Shown here in pieces: positions 44,987-56,880 of a stretch of 64,000 bases of DNA (within the stretch, counting starts at the first letter, position 1; each line of letters begins with the position of its first letter). Both the position numbers and the translations under genes were made by a program. Location of the stretch: NCBI GenBank assembly GCA_020310875.1, contig CM035441.1:83551878-83615877 (forward strand). Reading direction: 5' to 3'. This stretch comes from Ceratopteris richardii (taxonomy: Eukaryota; Streptophyta; Polypodiopsida; Polypodiales; Pteridaceae). The notes under the pieces are model-generated. The model searched no databases. It was given only the letters and a program-made list of their open reading frames with translations, and was not told the origin of the DNA.

Positions 44987-47900
44987 TTCTTCATACTCCA
45001 AATATTTACTTGATGGTAGTCCTACTCTTGCAATCTCATAATTCTTGATGCTTTCCAAAATCATACAAAATGGTATTCCTAAACTATCAACTACCCAATG
45101 ATGTTGATCTGGATTTACTCCATTCTTTAGAGCAAAGTTTACAATCTGATCTTCATACTCATCATGCATCTTTCTTATGAACTTCATCCTTGATTCCTTG
45201 TTCGTGAGAAGCATTTGAACGAATTCATCTGAATATTCTTCAGCAGTTTTGTCTTCTTTCTCACTAAAATTTTGAAATCTATTATCTTCTCCTCCTTCCT
45301 GTTCCTCTGTTTGTATGGTCACTGCTTGTTCTTCAACTTTCCCTTGTTGAAATTCCAAATCTTTCTGTAACCTTTTAACTACCACCATTAATTCGTGATT
45401 CTGAGATACTAGCAATTCTCTTTCTGATCTCCATTCACTCCTTTCTTTTTCTATATCCAAATGTAATTTGTTATATCCTCTCACTGCATTAGCAGCATGC
45501 ACACTAGCTTGTTTTTCCATTTCCTTGACTTCTTTCAGTTCTTCCTGTAACCCTGAATCTCCTTATTCAACTTTTCTCTCTCTTCTTGAGTTATTTGTAC
45601 AGTCTGACTCTCTCCTTTCAATTGTCTGACTCTCTCCTTTCAATTGTCCTTCCTCCATTAATAATCTATTTATGTCGTCATTAGGTTTGACCATTATCTG
45701 ATATGAGCTCTGGAGTGTTCTAAACCTTCCTTCCAATTTCTTCAATTCCATTTCTATTTTATTGCTATGCTCCAATTGCTTAGTACATTTGTTCTCAAGA
45801 AATTGAATTTTGTTCTCGTTTTGAACCTCCTGTTCCTCTAGTGAAAGTAGTCTTTTGATCAAGATTTCATTCTTTTCTTGTACAACTCTTATATGGTCCT
45901 CTAGCTGCTCCTTTTCTTTTTTCTACTCAGTAATAATTCTACTACCTTTTACAAATTCTCACTCAGCAACCATCCCTGAGATGATCATATTTTTGCTGGA
46001 AGGTCTGAATTGCTCTATGTTTCTCATGATGATTTTACAAGTAGATTTGATGTCCTTAGGTATCCTTTCAAGACCACTTTCCAATTCTATTTGATTTACT
46101 TCTATTTGTTTTTCCTCCTTAAATTCAGCATTTTCTGCAACCTCTTCCTCATAATATGTTACCTCATTCTCTTCCTTCTCATTTTCTGTTTCTTCTTCCA
46201 TTATTTCTGCCTCCTTTACATCAATTTCCTTTTGTTTCTGTTGAATAACTTGTAATTTCTCTTTCTGTACTTCATTTTCTTGTATCAATGTTGATTCATT
46301 CTCCACTTGATTCCCTATTTGATCATTCAGTTGCTGCTCTTTTACTTCCATCTCCTGCTCATCTATATCCATAAATTGTGTTTCTATTGCCATTTCCTGA
46401 TTACCTGTATGTGTGGGCTCTTCATTATGACCTAGATCAAATAGTACCTCCTCTATTCTCTAATTTACTTCTGTTTCTGAATTACCCTATTGTACTCCTT
46501 GAAGTCTGTCTTCTCTAGCACTTCAACCTTTTCTTCAACTTTGCCTTTATCCCCTTGACCATGCAACTGGCTGTATAACTTTGCTTTTCTTTCCAATTCT
46601 TTCTTTTCCTCATATGGTTGATAATGATTTTGTTGTCAAGGTTTTGTCCAGATGGCTTTGAAACCTGTGTCCACTAGTCCACTATTGAGTTCCCTCCTTG
46701 TTTCATCCACTTCTTCCAACATTGCTCCTTTACCTTTCAATCTCCTTTTTTCTTCCCAAGGACTAATTTGTTTTGTTGACTCTTCACTGATTTGTATCCC
46801 TTTTGACCTTTGGCTCAATTCTTCTGGTGTTTCATTTTTTCATGATGTTTGTACTATTTTAACTGGTGTACTAGGTACTGATAGGTTTAAACTCTTCAAA
46901 AGGAAATTCTCAATATCACTCTGTGAATCAGATGAGAGTTTGGAAGAAGCAGCTACTCCTTTTTTGTCCCCACTTTGTTCTTCTATTTCAATTGATTTTT
47001 TTTTATTCTTTTCTACTGATGATATTTTAACTGACTCTTCAACCTGTTCCTGTTCAATTGCCTTACCCTTATCGTTCTTGTTTGGCTTCTTTTTTTGAGC
47101 AAACGTTTTCTGGACTTTCCTTTTCACCACCATTATAGTTCTAGTCTCTGGAGGTCCTTGCAATTCTTTGAAATAAGCCAATAACTCCACTTCTTTCCTG
47201 ACAAATACTTCTTCAATTTCTGTAGCCATCATCTGGTCATGTAAGTCTTCATAATGTTCCATCTCCTCTTGTATCCAATCGATTGCTTTACATGAATAAT
47301 TTTCCAACATCTTTTGATACTCAACTTCATAGATTGCCCTCTTATCATTACCTTGAGTCAAGTAGGAATAAAGTTGTTCCTTGCTTGTTTGAGGTGGATG
47401 GGGTTCCTTTGAGGCTCGGACTTCCTTCTAGGCTGCTTCATGTTCCTCTTTTGTCGCTTCTTCCTGTTCCAATACTACATTCGTGGGATCAAGTCTTCTC
47501 TTCTTAACTGGGATTATTCCTTCTTATGTAACTTTCCTTTTCCTCCCTGATCCTCTCATGCTTGTTTGGACTTCTGTCTCTCTAATTGACATCAATTTTG
47601 AAGGAATTTTAATTCGTGCCATCAAACTCCTAAAATACTGAGCTTCTGGAGCCAACTTCAATTGATCTTCCATATCTAGAATATGGTATATGATTTTTGT
47701 CAAGAACTGTGCTCCATTCATAAACTTCCTCTGCTGCCAATTTTTTGCTACTTCTTTTGGTTGATCATGCATGTAGGGAGTTACATCCATTACTCCAAAT
47801 GGTTTAGTCCTATCTTTATTGTTGAACATAATCAATGTAACTTGTTTATGCGGCATTGTGTATCTTTGCAAATTTGGAAAAATATAAGTACCGAAGAAAC

Positions 47901-48505
47901 ATCTTGATGGCAAATTCTTCATTCTCTTTTCCTTTGAATTCCACGAACTTTGAATACCTAGCATATGTTGCTGCATTCTTCTTGACGAAGCTTCCATCTA
48001 ATTTTGTTCCCATATGATAAAATTGAAGAGTTGCCCTGATGTGTTCTGCTTTAATGGTGATCTGTACTTCTTTGTTCTCCTTATCCTTAACTGAACTCCT
48101 AAAGTATGCATCATTTCCCTTGCCCAATTCAAACAAACTAGACATGACTTGTGATACTCTCTCAAAGTCTATAAAAAATAGAGGTTCATCCAACAGTTTA
48201 TGTAGTCCTACTGCCTTCCATCTTTTGTAATTAGCAGCCACTCTTTGGAACTTATAGAACTCTTGGCATAACATAGTATATTTGTAGCCTCCAACCCCCA
48301 CTGTAAAGATATGTTGATCAATGATATTGATTGTTTCCCTCAGCTCTTTGGCTATCCGTTCAGCTTCTAGAAGATCTTGTTCTTCATCAGATTCTAATTC
48401 CACATCTTCCACCATTGTTTCACTGTCTAAAAACCTATGTCCTCTTGACAATGTTATAGAACCAGCTTTGAAGTCATGAGTAGGTAGTTCTTTTGTATTC
48501 ACCAT
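44982..48505 (-). pseudogene. Gypsy-A4 ORF-X, N-terminal and central parts
   Basis: Starts at an ATG (48503-48505) with M-V-N-T-K-E-L-P and then the conserved N-terminal block (V-G-G-Y-K-Y-T-M-L-C, E-P-L-F-F-I-D-F-E-R-V). A Lys/Arg-rich segment, a long acidic Gln/Glu/Lys region, and coiled-coil stretches (about 45320-45860) follow. It continues after Copia-1 at 27088. With both parts the ORF-X region covers about 4.3 kb. No signal peptide, membrane segment or zinc knuckle is seen. Family not recognised; broken fossil. Confidence 0.75.
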
Positions 48506-48979
48506 CTTGGATAAAATTTAAGACATCACACAAAAAACCCCCACCACATAAGTTACAAGAGATATAAAAAAGAAAACATTTTTCTTGAGAAAATAATTCT
48601 GAGAAAATAAATAATATTTTCCTCATTACATCACGGGTGTAACACGATTAGAGTGATCATCACATGTGTAGCAAGATATCTAATGCTTTGATAGAAAAGG
48701 AAATAATAAATGAACATAAGAAAATCAAGTTAAGAAGAAAAAAGGTGTAAAGAAAAAAATTTGAACAATAACTCCATAGCTCTTCCCATATTGTAACATG
48801 TATCTTGTTGGTGCTTTATAAATTATATAAAAAAATATTTGCATCACAGAATAATTAACACAAATAGATTTAGGTTTGAAAGATTTTTTTTTCTTTTTAA
48901 ATCTAAATTTTCGCCTTTTTGCTTTTCTCTTTTTTTTTTGAATTTTCCATATTCATTCATTTTCTCGAAACTTTTGTCT
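48506..48979 (-). other. Gypsy-A4 non-coding linker between PR2 and ORF-X
   Basis: About 0.47 kb. On the minus strand there is a purine-rich part (A/G runs) near PR2, then pyrimidine tracts, then the ORF-X ATG. The same linker is kept in A1, A3 and A5. It is free of coding potential. It could hold an intron end or an internal promoter; neither is proven. Confidence 0.6.
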
Positions 48980-50050
48980 TTAAAGATAATTCAAAAACTC
49001 TCTTCCCCTCCTATTCTTTTTCCTCAAAAAAGAATGAGGTAAAGCGCATGGAAATAATTTCAAGAATGTGATGAATCCATTATGATGTAATTCTGAGGTT
49101 TTAAGTAAGAATCCCAAGTGTGTATCTGATGATGATATTGCACTTTCCTTTGCCTGTGATTCTTCATGCTTTTTTAGTGTTTCAGTATATTTGACCTTGT
49201 TTTTTGTCAATTGAAGCAGATTTGCTTTTTTCACCCAGTAATACTTGATTTTTGATGGTTCTGCCTTTGGAGTCAAACACTCTTCTTTTGATGAGCAATA
49301 CTTAGATATCTTAGGTCTCCACATCCATTTTGTTCTTATGTCTAGATTTTTCTGGTTATTTCTTAATCTCCACCTTTCAACTGTTTTTCCAAAAGATTTA
49401 ATTTCTTCAATTTCGTTCTGTTTTTCTCTTAATTTGATTTGATCATGGAGAAGTTCTTTCTGTGAGTCCTTTGTATCTTCTATTGGAAAGGTAAATCTTT
49501 CCATTTCTGAGTCATAGATTTCCTGTTGAATTCCCTGTTCTTCATAACTCAACAAAAACATTAAAAACCTTTTGTCAATTACTTTCAAATTAAGCTTCAT
49601 CTTTTCAAAATTCAAAATTAGTTTACCTTGCCTCTTCCAAGGTTTTCCTAAGATCATTTTCTCAGTCATCATATGATCATACCATTCTTCACAGTCTATT
49701 TTCATATTTTCTAAATTAAACTTAACTTCGATAGATTGTGAAGACAAACTTTGTATTATCTGTCCATCTAGTGTTTTGATAAATGTTTTGCTTCTATTCC
49801 TCTTGACCTTTAATCTGTTTAACAATCTAGAACTTATCAAATTGACGTGTGCACCTGAATCTAACAAAACCTTGATTTGCTCATTATGAAAATTCATTGT
49901 TATGATAGGCAAATGCTCCCTCACCACCCCTAAAGGTGTTTCACATAAGAAAACTTCTCTAAATCTCTTTAGATTTCCTAATTCTTTCCTTTGCTTCTTG
50001 TTGAGCTTCATATCTGATTTTTTTCCTCTTCTTTTTTCCTACTTTGAGCT
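48980..50050 (-). pseudogene. Gypsy-A4 second protease-like domain (PR2), best copy
   Basis: A long open stretch holds, in order, a basic connector, V-V-R-E-H-L-P, I-T-M-N-F-H-N-E-Q-I, V-L-L-D-S-G-A-H-V-N-L-I-S (triad at 49853-49861), M-I-L-G-K-P-W near 49635-49655, and a charged tail with Y-Y-W-V-K-K near 49230. D-S-G plus I-L-G is a retropepsin signature. It overlaps the integrase reading by a few bases, so it may have been a separate ORF or part of pol. Fossil. Confidence 0.8.
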
Positions 50051-50900
50051 TGATGTATTCTTCTCCATTCAAGAGTAGTTAATGGAAGATCATACCTTTT
50101 TATTCTACATCCACTTATGAAATTAGCCATGATTTCTCCATCTATATTAGCTAATTGGATAGCTCCACTATTGCTGATTTGGTTGATAATATAAGGCCCA
50201 TGTCCTTTCTTCTGAAATTTTTTCTGAGGTTCTTTCAAGGTATACGAAAGAACTAGATCTCCTAGTTGCAGATCCTTTTCTCTAATATGAACATCATGAT
50301 ATGCTTTTTGCCTCCTTTTATCTGCATATATGCTCATAATTGCTTGAAGTCTTGAAGCTCCAAGTTGTTCCAATTCCACCACTCTTTCAGATAATTCATG
50401 TCTAGTCCACTTGAATTGATTCCCCACCTTTAATGTTGGTATGAGAAATTCTAATGGCAAGACTGCATTTTGTCCGTAGAACAAATTAAATGGTGTTGTT
50501 CCAATAGCAGTTTTGTATGCCACTCTATATGCCCATAGGACATGATTAAGTTGTAAATCCCAATCATTCCTATTTGTATTTACTAATTTTGACAAAACAA
50601 TACAAAGCACTTTATTACTGCTTTCTACTAATCCATTTGCTTGTGGATGATAAGGGGTTGACTTTCTATGATTAATCATGAAATACTCAATTATATTTTC
50701 AATTACTTGGTTTATAAAATGAGTCCCCCTATCACTTACCAATTCAATTGGTAATCTAAATCTGATGATAATATTTTCATAAAGAAATCTTGTAGTGGTT
50801 TGAGCATCATTTATTTTTGTAGCCTTAGCCTCTGCCCATTTGGTCAGGTAATCTGTAGCTACAAGTATATATTCAGCATGACAATGTCTTGCCCGAGGAT
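50051..50900 (-). pseudogene. Gypsy-A4 integrase core and C-terminus
   Basis: On the minus strand: Y-L-T-K-W-A-E near 50825-50855, S-D-R-G-T-H-F near 50725-50745, Y-H-P-Q-A-N-G-L-V-E near 50625-50660, Y-G-Q-N-A-V, the K-K-G-H-G-P-Y region near 50190-50215 and the closing I-S-G-C-R-I-K-R-Y. It begins abruptly at the head-to-head junction near 50900, at the same base of the integrase as A2. Fossil. Confidence 0.9.
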
Positions 50901-53123
50901 GGAATTAGAATCTGATGAAGAACACGATCTTCCAGAAGCTAAACGGATAGCCAAAGAGCTAAGGGAAACAATCAATATCATTGGTCAGCATATCTTTATA
51001 TTGGGGGTTGGAGGCTACAAATATACTATGTTATGCCAAGATTTCTATAAGATCCAGAAGCTAAACGGATAGCCAAAGAGCTAAGGGAAACAATCAATAT
51101 CATTGGTCAGCATATCTATAAGAGTCGCTACTAATTACAAAAGATGGAAGACAGTAGGACTACATAAATTGTTGGATGAACCTCTCTTTTTTATAGACTT
51201 TGCGAGAGTATCACAATTCATGTCTAGTTTGTTTGAATTGGGCAAGGGAAATGATGCATACTTCAGGTGTTCAGTTAAGGATAAGGAGAACAAAGAAGTA
51301 CAGATCACCATTAATGCAGAACACATCAGGGAAGCTCATCAATTTTATCATATGGGAACAAAATTAGATGGAAGCTTCGTCAAGGAGAATGCAGCAACAT
51401 ATGTTGGGTATTCAAAGTTCGTGGACTTCAAAGGAAAAGAGAATGAAGAACTTGCCACCAAGATGTTTCTTCAATACTTATGTTTTCCAAAATTTCCAAG
51501 ATACACAATGCCGCATAAACCAGTTACATTGATTATGTTCAACAATAAAGATAGGACTAAACCATTTGGAGTAATGGATGTAACTCTCTACATTCATGAT
51601 CAACTAAAAGAACCAGCAAAACATTGGAAGCAGAGGAAGTTTATGAATGGAGGACAGTTCTTGACAAAAATCATTACCATATTCTAGATATGGAAGATCA
51701 GTTGAAGTTGGCTCCAGAAGCTTAGTATTTTAGGAGTTTCATGGCAGGAATCAAAAGTCCTTCAAAATTGATGTCAATTAGAGAAACAAAAGTCCAAACA
51801 AGCATGAGAGGATCAGGGAGGAAAAGGAAAGTTACATCAGAAGAAATAATCCTAGTTAAGAAGAGAAGACTGGATCCCATGAATGTAATATTGGAACAAG
51901 AAGACGCGACAAAAGAGGAACATGAAGCAGCCCAGAAGGAAGTCCGAGCCTCAAAGGAACCCCATCCACCTCAAACAAGCAAGGAACAACTTTATCCTAC
52001 TTGACTCAAGGTAATGATAAGAGGGCAATCTATGAAGCTCGGTATCAAAAGATGTTGGAAAATTATTCATGTAAAGCAACCGATTGGATACAAGAGGACA
52101 TGGAACATTATGAAGATTTACATGACCTGATGATGGATGCAAAATCTGAAGAAGTATTTGTCAGGAAAGAAGTGGAGTTATTGGCTTCTTTCAAAGAATT
52201 GCAAGGAACTCTAGAGACCAGAACTATAGTGGTAGTGAAAAGGAAAGTCTAAAAAAATTCTGCTCAGGAAGGATAAGGGTAAGGCAATGAATTGGAACAG
52301 GTTGAAGAGTCAGTAAAAATATCATCAATAGAAAAGAATCAGAAAAAATCAATTGAAATAGAAGAACAAAGTGGGGACAAAAAAGGAGTAGCTGCTTCTT
52401 CAAAACTCTCATCTGTTTCAGAGAGTGATATTCAAAATTTCCTTTTGAAGAGTTTTAAGCCTCTCAGTACCTAGTACACCAGTTAAAATAGTACAAGCAT
52501 CAGGAAAAAATAAAACACCATAAGAATTGAGCCAAAGGTCAAAAGGTATACAAATCTGTGAAGAGTCAACAAAACAAATTAGTCCTGGGAAGAAAAAAGG
52601 AGATTGAAAGGTAAAGGAGGAAGAAGTGGATGAAGCAAGGAGGGAACTCAGTAGTGGACTAGTGGACACAGGATTCAAAGCCATCTGGACAAAACCTTCA
52701 CAACAACCTCATTATCAACCATATGAGGAAAAGCAAGAATTGGAAAGAAAAGCAAAGTTATACAGCCAATTGCATGGTCAAGGGGATAAAGGCAAAGTTG
52801 AAGAAAAGGTTGAAGTGCTAGAGAAGAGAGACTTCAAGGAGTACAATGAGGGTAATACAGAAACAGAAGTAAATCAGAGAATAGAGGAGGTACTCTTTGA
52901 TCTAGGTCATAATGAAGAGCCCACACATACAGGTAATCAGGAAAGTGAAGTAGAAACACATTTTATGGATATAGATGAACAGGAGATGGAAGTAAAAGAG
53001 CAGCAACTAAATGATCAAATAGGGAATCAAGTGGAGAATGAATCAACATTGATACAGGAAAATGAAGTACAGAAAGAGGAATTACAAGTTATTCAACAGA
53101 AACAAAAGGAACTCAAACAATAG
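50901..53123 (+). pseudogene. Gypsy-A5 ORF-N, in the gag position
   Basis: Covers the conserved N-terminal block, the G-R-K-R-K segment, W-I-Q-E-D/E-M-E-H-Y-E-D near 52087-52120 and the acidic F-M-D-I-D-E-Q-E-M-E-V stretch, ending near Q-Q-K-Q-K-E. It is a direct repeat of the first half of ORF-X in the same copy (59470-61285), about 95% alike by eye. No CCHC. It may be a diverged Gag or a duplicate of ORF-X. Broken fossil. Confidence 0.7.
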
Positions 53124-54240
53124 CCAACAACAAAATACAAAGACACAAAATGAGGTAAAAAATTCAAAAAGCTTGGAAACTCTATTAGAAGCATACAAAG
53201 GTAGAATTCAAGATGGACCAAATCCTACAGATCATGTGCTGGTTTATCCAATGCCAAATATAGAGGATGAGAGAATGCAGAGGTGTAAACAAATCATACA
53301 GGAAGCACAAAACAAGTTTGAAAGGATAGAAAATCATCAAAAAACAATTGAAGAGTTAGATGCAACAAAAATCATGAAATATTTAGTTCAGGAAGAAAAT
53401 TCACAAATAACCTTCCACATCAATCTAGACAAACACTGTACAATTCTATATCAAACCACAATGGAAGAGTTAGTAAAACAAAATCCTCATTTACAACATA
53501 ATATGAAAAATTGGGAAACAAAGTCAAAGTGCCTAGATCCACAACCACAGGAAATGGAAGAATTGTTGTATATACCGATTGATAAGATAGGAGGATACTG
53601 TGAAGGTGAAGAAGGGAACTCAACTTTGAGAATACAATGTGGTGATCATCATGCCAAGGCTATATTAGATAGTGGATCCGGAGTGGCAGTCATGACTAAA
53701 CAAACTTGGGAGAAATGGGGAAAGAATGAGCTGATACTTACCAAAATGAGATTACAACTTGCAGACGGGCACATAGAAATACCTCTAGGAATTTGGTAAA
53801 AGGTGATTGTGGAAATATGTGGGATAGAAATAGAGCATACTTTTTCCATAGTTGAATTTCCACAACCTACCTCCTATGAAATCATCCTAGGTAGGCCATT
53901 TATGAGACAAATGCAAATTGTGCAAGATTGGGGTACAGATTGCCTATATCTTCAAAGTAAAGGAAGTGTAACTAGAGTAAATTTAAGAAATGGGCAGTAT
54001 TGTGATATGTCCCCTCCGGAATGGTTCAAAGTTCATCAAAATCAAGAATCAAGTGAAGAATCTGGAAGTGAAGATCAAAATGAGAAAGAATCGTCGATTT
54101 GGAAGTGTAATGTGATAAGGAATCATATACATAAAAGAAGGTTGCTAAGAAAAGAGGATTGCCGAGGAGAAAGGAAGTCACAAGATGAAAGTTACATACC
54201 ACAAAAATTTGAAGATGAAGAATTTTAGCCTTATGGATGG
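53124..54240 (+). pseudogene. Gypsy-A5 pre-protease region and first protease (PR1)
   Basis: A spacer with H-V-L-V-Y-P-M-P-N-I-E, then C-T-I-L-Y-Q-T-T, leads to A-I-L-D-S-G-S-G-V-A-V-M (triad at 53668-53676). E-I-I-L-G-R-P-F near 53878-53900 and M-Q-I-V-Q-D-W-G follow. It is the fullest PR1 in the window. Its sequence differs strongly from PR2, so the two are not a recent duplication. Fossil. Confidence 0.87.
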
Positions 54241-54700
54241 AATCAGATTTTGCCTACAATGGATTTGGCCAATGATGAATATGTGGGAGTCAAATTTCAA
54301 AACGAAGAGGGATATGATATTTTTCATATAGGAATACAAATGATAAAGGTGTCAAAAGAAGACGAGAATTTGAAGGAAGAGATAATGTTAAATACTGGAA
54401 AAACATAGCTTCTAAAAGAAGTGGAGGCTAGAGATGCTATAAAAGACAAAATCTCAAGATAGAAAATGTATACACAAAGAAATGGAGAAAAAAAAAAATC
54501 TGAAAAAAATAAAAAGATTAAGGAAGAGGACCAACAATTTGATGTACCTTCAAACTTCAAGACCTATGAAGTAGAAGACAGATTACTTTTAAAAATGAAA
54601 CCAAAAAGGGATAACAAAAAGGAAGAGTCTTATGACAATGAAGAACAGACTAAGAAGGTGGTGATTACTCAAGAAGAGTGGGAAGATAGGCACATTGTCA
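54241..54700 (+). pseudogene. Gypsy-A5 charged linker before RT
   Basis: Lys/Glu-rich linker with K-K and E-E runs, matching A1 and A3. No fold recognised. Confidence 0.6.
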
Positions 54701-55450
54701 TCGTTGTTGACATGACAAATCAAGAAGAGGAAGCATTGATAAATTTGGCTAAAACTTATAGGGATGTGTTTGCTTACAGTTATAAAAATTTGAAAGGAAT
54801 TGATCCTAAAATTTGTGAACATAAGATTCCTATTACTCCTGATGCGAAACCTAGCAAACACAGACACTATACATTTAATGACAAATACTCTGCTAAAATA
54901 AAGGAGGAGATTGACAGATTGCTGGTTGCCAAATTCACCTATGAAATTGAGTACACAGAGTGGATATCTCCTATAGTTGTGGTACCTAAAACGAATGGGA
55001 AACTCAGGGTATGTATTAATTTGAAAAAAGTTAATGAAGCAACTATAAGAGATAGCTATCCATTACCAATAATAGACCATCTCTTAGAAAAGGGTTGCAG
55101 GCAAGGAGGTCTATAGATTTTTGGATGGTTTTTTAGGATATAATCAGATGCCTATAGCTTTAGAAAACCAACATAAAATTTCCTTTTCCACAGAGTGTGG
55201 AATATATGCATTCAGGGTTATGCCTTTTGGTTTAGCCAATGCTCCAGCAACCTTTCAAAGGTTGATGTTCCACATATTCAAAGAATTTCTTAGAAACATA
55301 ATGGAAATTTATGTTGATGATCTTTGCACTTTTTCATTAAAAAGACAAGATCATTTAAAAGCTCTGGAGAATATATTCAAGAAATGTAGAACTTACAGAG
55401 TATGTTTAAATCCTGAGAAATGTGTGTTCTTTGTGAGGCAAGGGAGAATG
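54701..55450 (+). pseudogene. Gypsy-A5 reverse transcriptase
   Basis: Y-R-D-V-F-A-Y-S-Y, R-H-Y-T-F-N-D-K-Y, W-I-S-P-I-V-V-V-P, V-C-I-N-L-K-K-V-N, M-P-F-G-L-A-N-A-P near 55220-55250, catalytic Y-V-D-D at 55310-55321 and L-N-P-E-K-C-V-F-F. Typical Ty3/Gypsy RT. Fossil. Confidence 0.92.
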
Positions 55451-56180
55451 TTAGGTCACATAGTTTCTAGAAATGGAATTTCAACTGATGAGAGGAAAAC
55501 TAAGGCCATAGTGGATCTACCAAAACCGACAAATGTAAAAGAACTTCAAACTTTTATGGGACACTGTGGATATTATAGAAAATTTGTACACAAGTTTGCA
55601 GATATTACAAAACCTCTATATGCATTAATTACAAAATTTGAATGGACCACAGAATGTGACCAAGCCTTTGAGATTTAAAAACTTGTCTGGTGACAACACC
55701 TATTCTAAAAAGCCAACTATGGAATCAAATTTCTCATGTTCATGTTGATGCTTCAAATTTTGCTTTAGGATGTGTTTTGGCACAATAAATAGAAGGAAGC
55801 AAATTAGACTTTCCAATTGCTTATGCTAGTAGGCAATTGAACTTAGCTAAAATAAACTATACAACCACTGAAAGGGAAGGATTGGGCATGATATTTGTTG
55901 TAAAGAAGTACATACATTATATTTTAGCCAACAAGTTTAAATTCTTTGTGGATAACCAAGCCTTACTTTACTTGGTGAACAAACCATGTCACACGGGTTG
56001 GATAGTCAGATGGTTCCTACTATTAATGGAATTTGAGTTTGAGGTAGTGGTCAGACAAGGGAAAATTCATTTAAGAGCAAATCATTTGTCCAGGATACAA
56101 ACCGGAGAGCCAAACTCACCTTTAGATGATGAATTATGAGATGCATATCTGTTCAAAATAGAAATTATTCTTGATTGGGC
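55451..56180 (+). pseudogene. Gypsy-A5 RT connection and RNase H
   Basis: F-M-G-H-C-G-Y-Y-R-K-F-V and K-P-L-Y-A-L-I, then RNase H with H-V-H-V-D-A-S-N-F-A-L-G near 55735-55770, Y-T-T-T-E-R-E-G-L-G, Q-A-L-L-Y-L-V-N and a closing H-L-S-R-I-Q-T-G-E. Fossil. Confidence 0.88.
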
Positions 56181-56189
56181 AATGACTCT

Positions 56190-56880
56190 GGTGCCTTTGT
56201 TAACCATGGGGCCTTGTAGAACACGTGAAAACAACACACATTTGGTATTACAAAGTAGGAACTTTGTATTACTAGCTGGGCACTTGTATGATATAAATCA
56301 TATTGGTATACTAGATATCGTACTGCAGAAGATAAGAAGGATGAATATCTAAGAAAAGTGCATTGTTGGAATCCATATACTCATGCTTCCATGGTGGTCA
56401 TTTTAAACAATCTCAATACAATGGGTGTACATTGGCCTACAAAGATTCAAGATGTGGAGAAATATGTTTCCAATTGTCGTAAATGCCAATCTTTGCAAAA
56501 TTCAGAAATTACAACTTTGTACTGGTTTCAAAAAAATCTAGATTGGAGTACACACATAATTGAGGAGTTAAGAAGAAATAAACCATTAGAGCCAGTAAAA
56601 GTTAGTGCAGACTCTCGAAATTTATAGACAATCTCTAAGGAGTATCAATTGATAGGAGACCAATTGTACAAGAAAGGAATGGATGGATATCGAAGAATAT
56701 GTGTTCCTAAAGATAAGTATATGGAAATGTTAGAGATGGCACATTCAAGAGTAGCAGGAGGACATTTTTCAAGTGAAAGGACTATGAAACTCATTTTATA
56801 TTCTAGTTTTTGGTGGCCACCTCTTTTTCTTGATGCAAGAACATATCTGAAATGGTGTGACATTTGTCAAATAGCAAATC
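56190..56880 (+). pseudogene. Gypsy-A5 tandem HHCC zinc modules, clearest pair
   Basis: Module 1 has His at 56361 and 56382 and Cys at 56475 and 56484. Module 2 has His at 56742 and 56763 and Cys at 56856 and 56865. Both read H-x6-H-x30-C-x2-C, and both carry W-P at the same offset (H-W-P-T versus W-W-P-P). The offset between them is 381 bp (127 residues). Integrase zinc modules help assemble the integrase complex and are normally single. The extra copy may be structural or may bind something else; this is inference. Fossil. Confidence 0.8.

Larger units (their letters stand above)
25458..50900 (-). mobile_element. Ty3/Gypsy family A, copy A4 (host of Copia-1 trimer)
   Basis: On the minus strand: integrase from the head-to-head junction near 50900, PR2, linker, a full-length ORF-X region, PPT and LTR. 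The Copia-1 trimer (27089-44981) splits ORF-X. It is the best copy for PR2 and linker-to-ORF-X order. No 5' LTR; several breaks (about ten). Old fossil. Confidence 0.9.
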
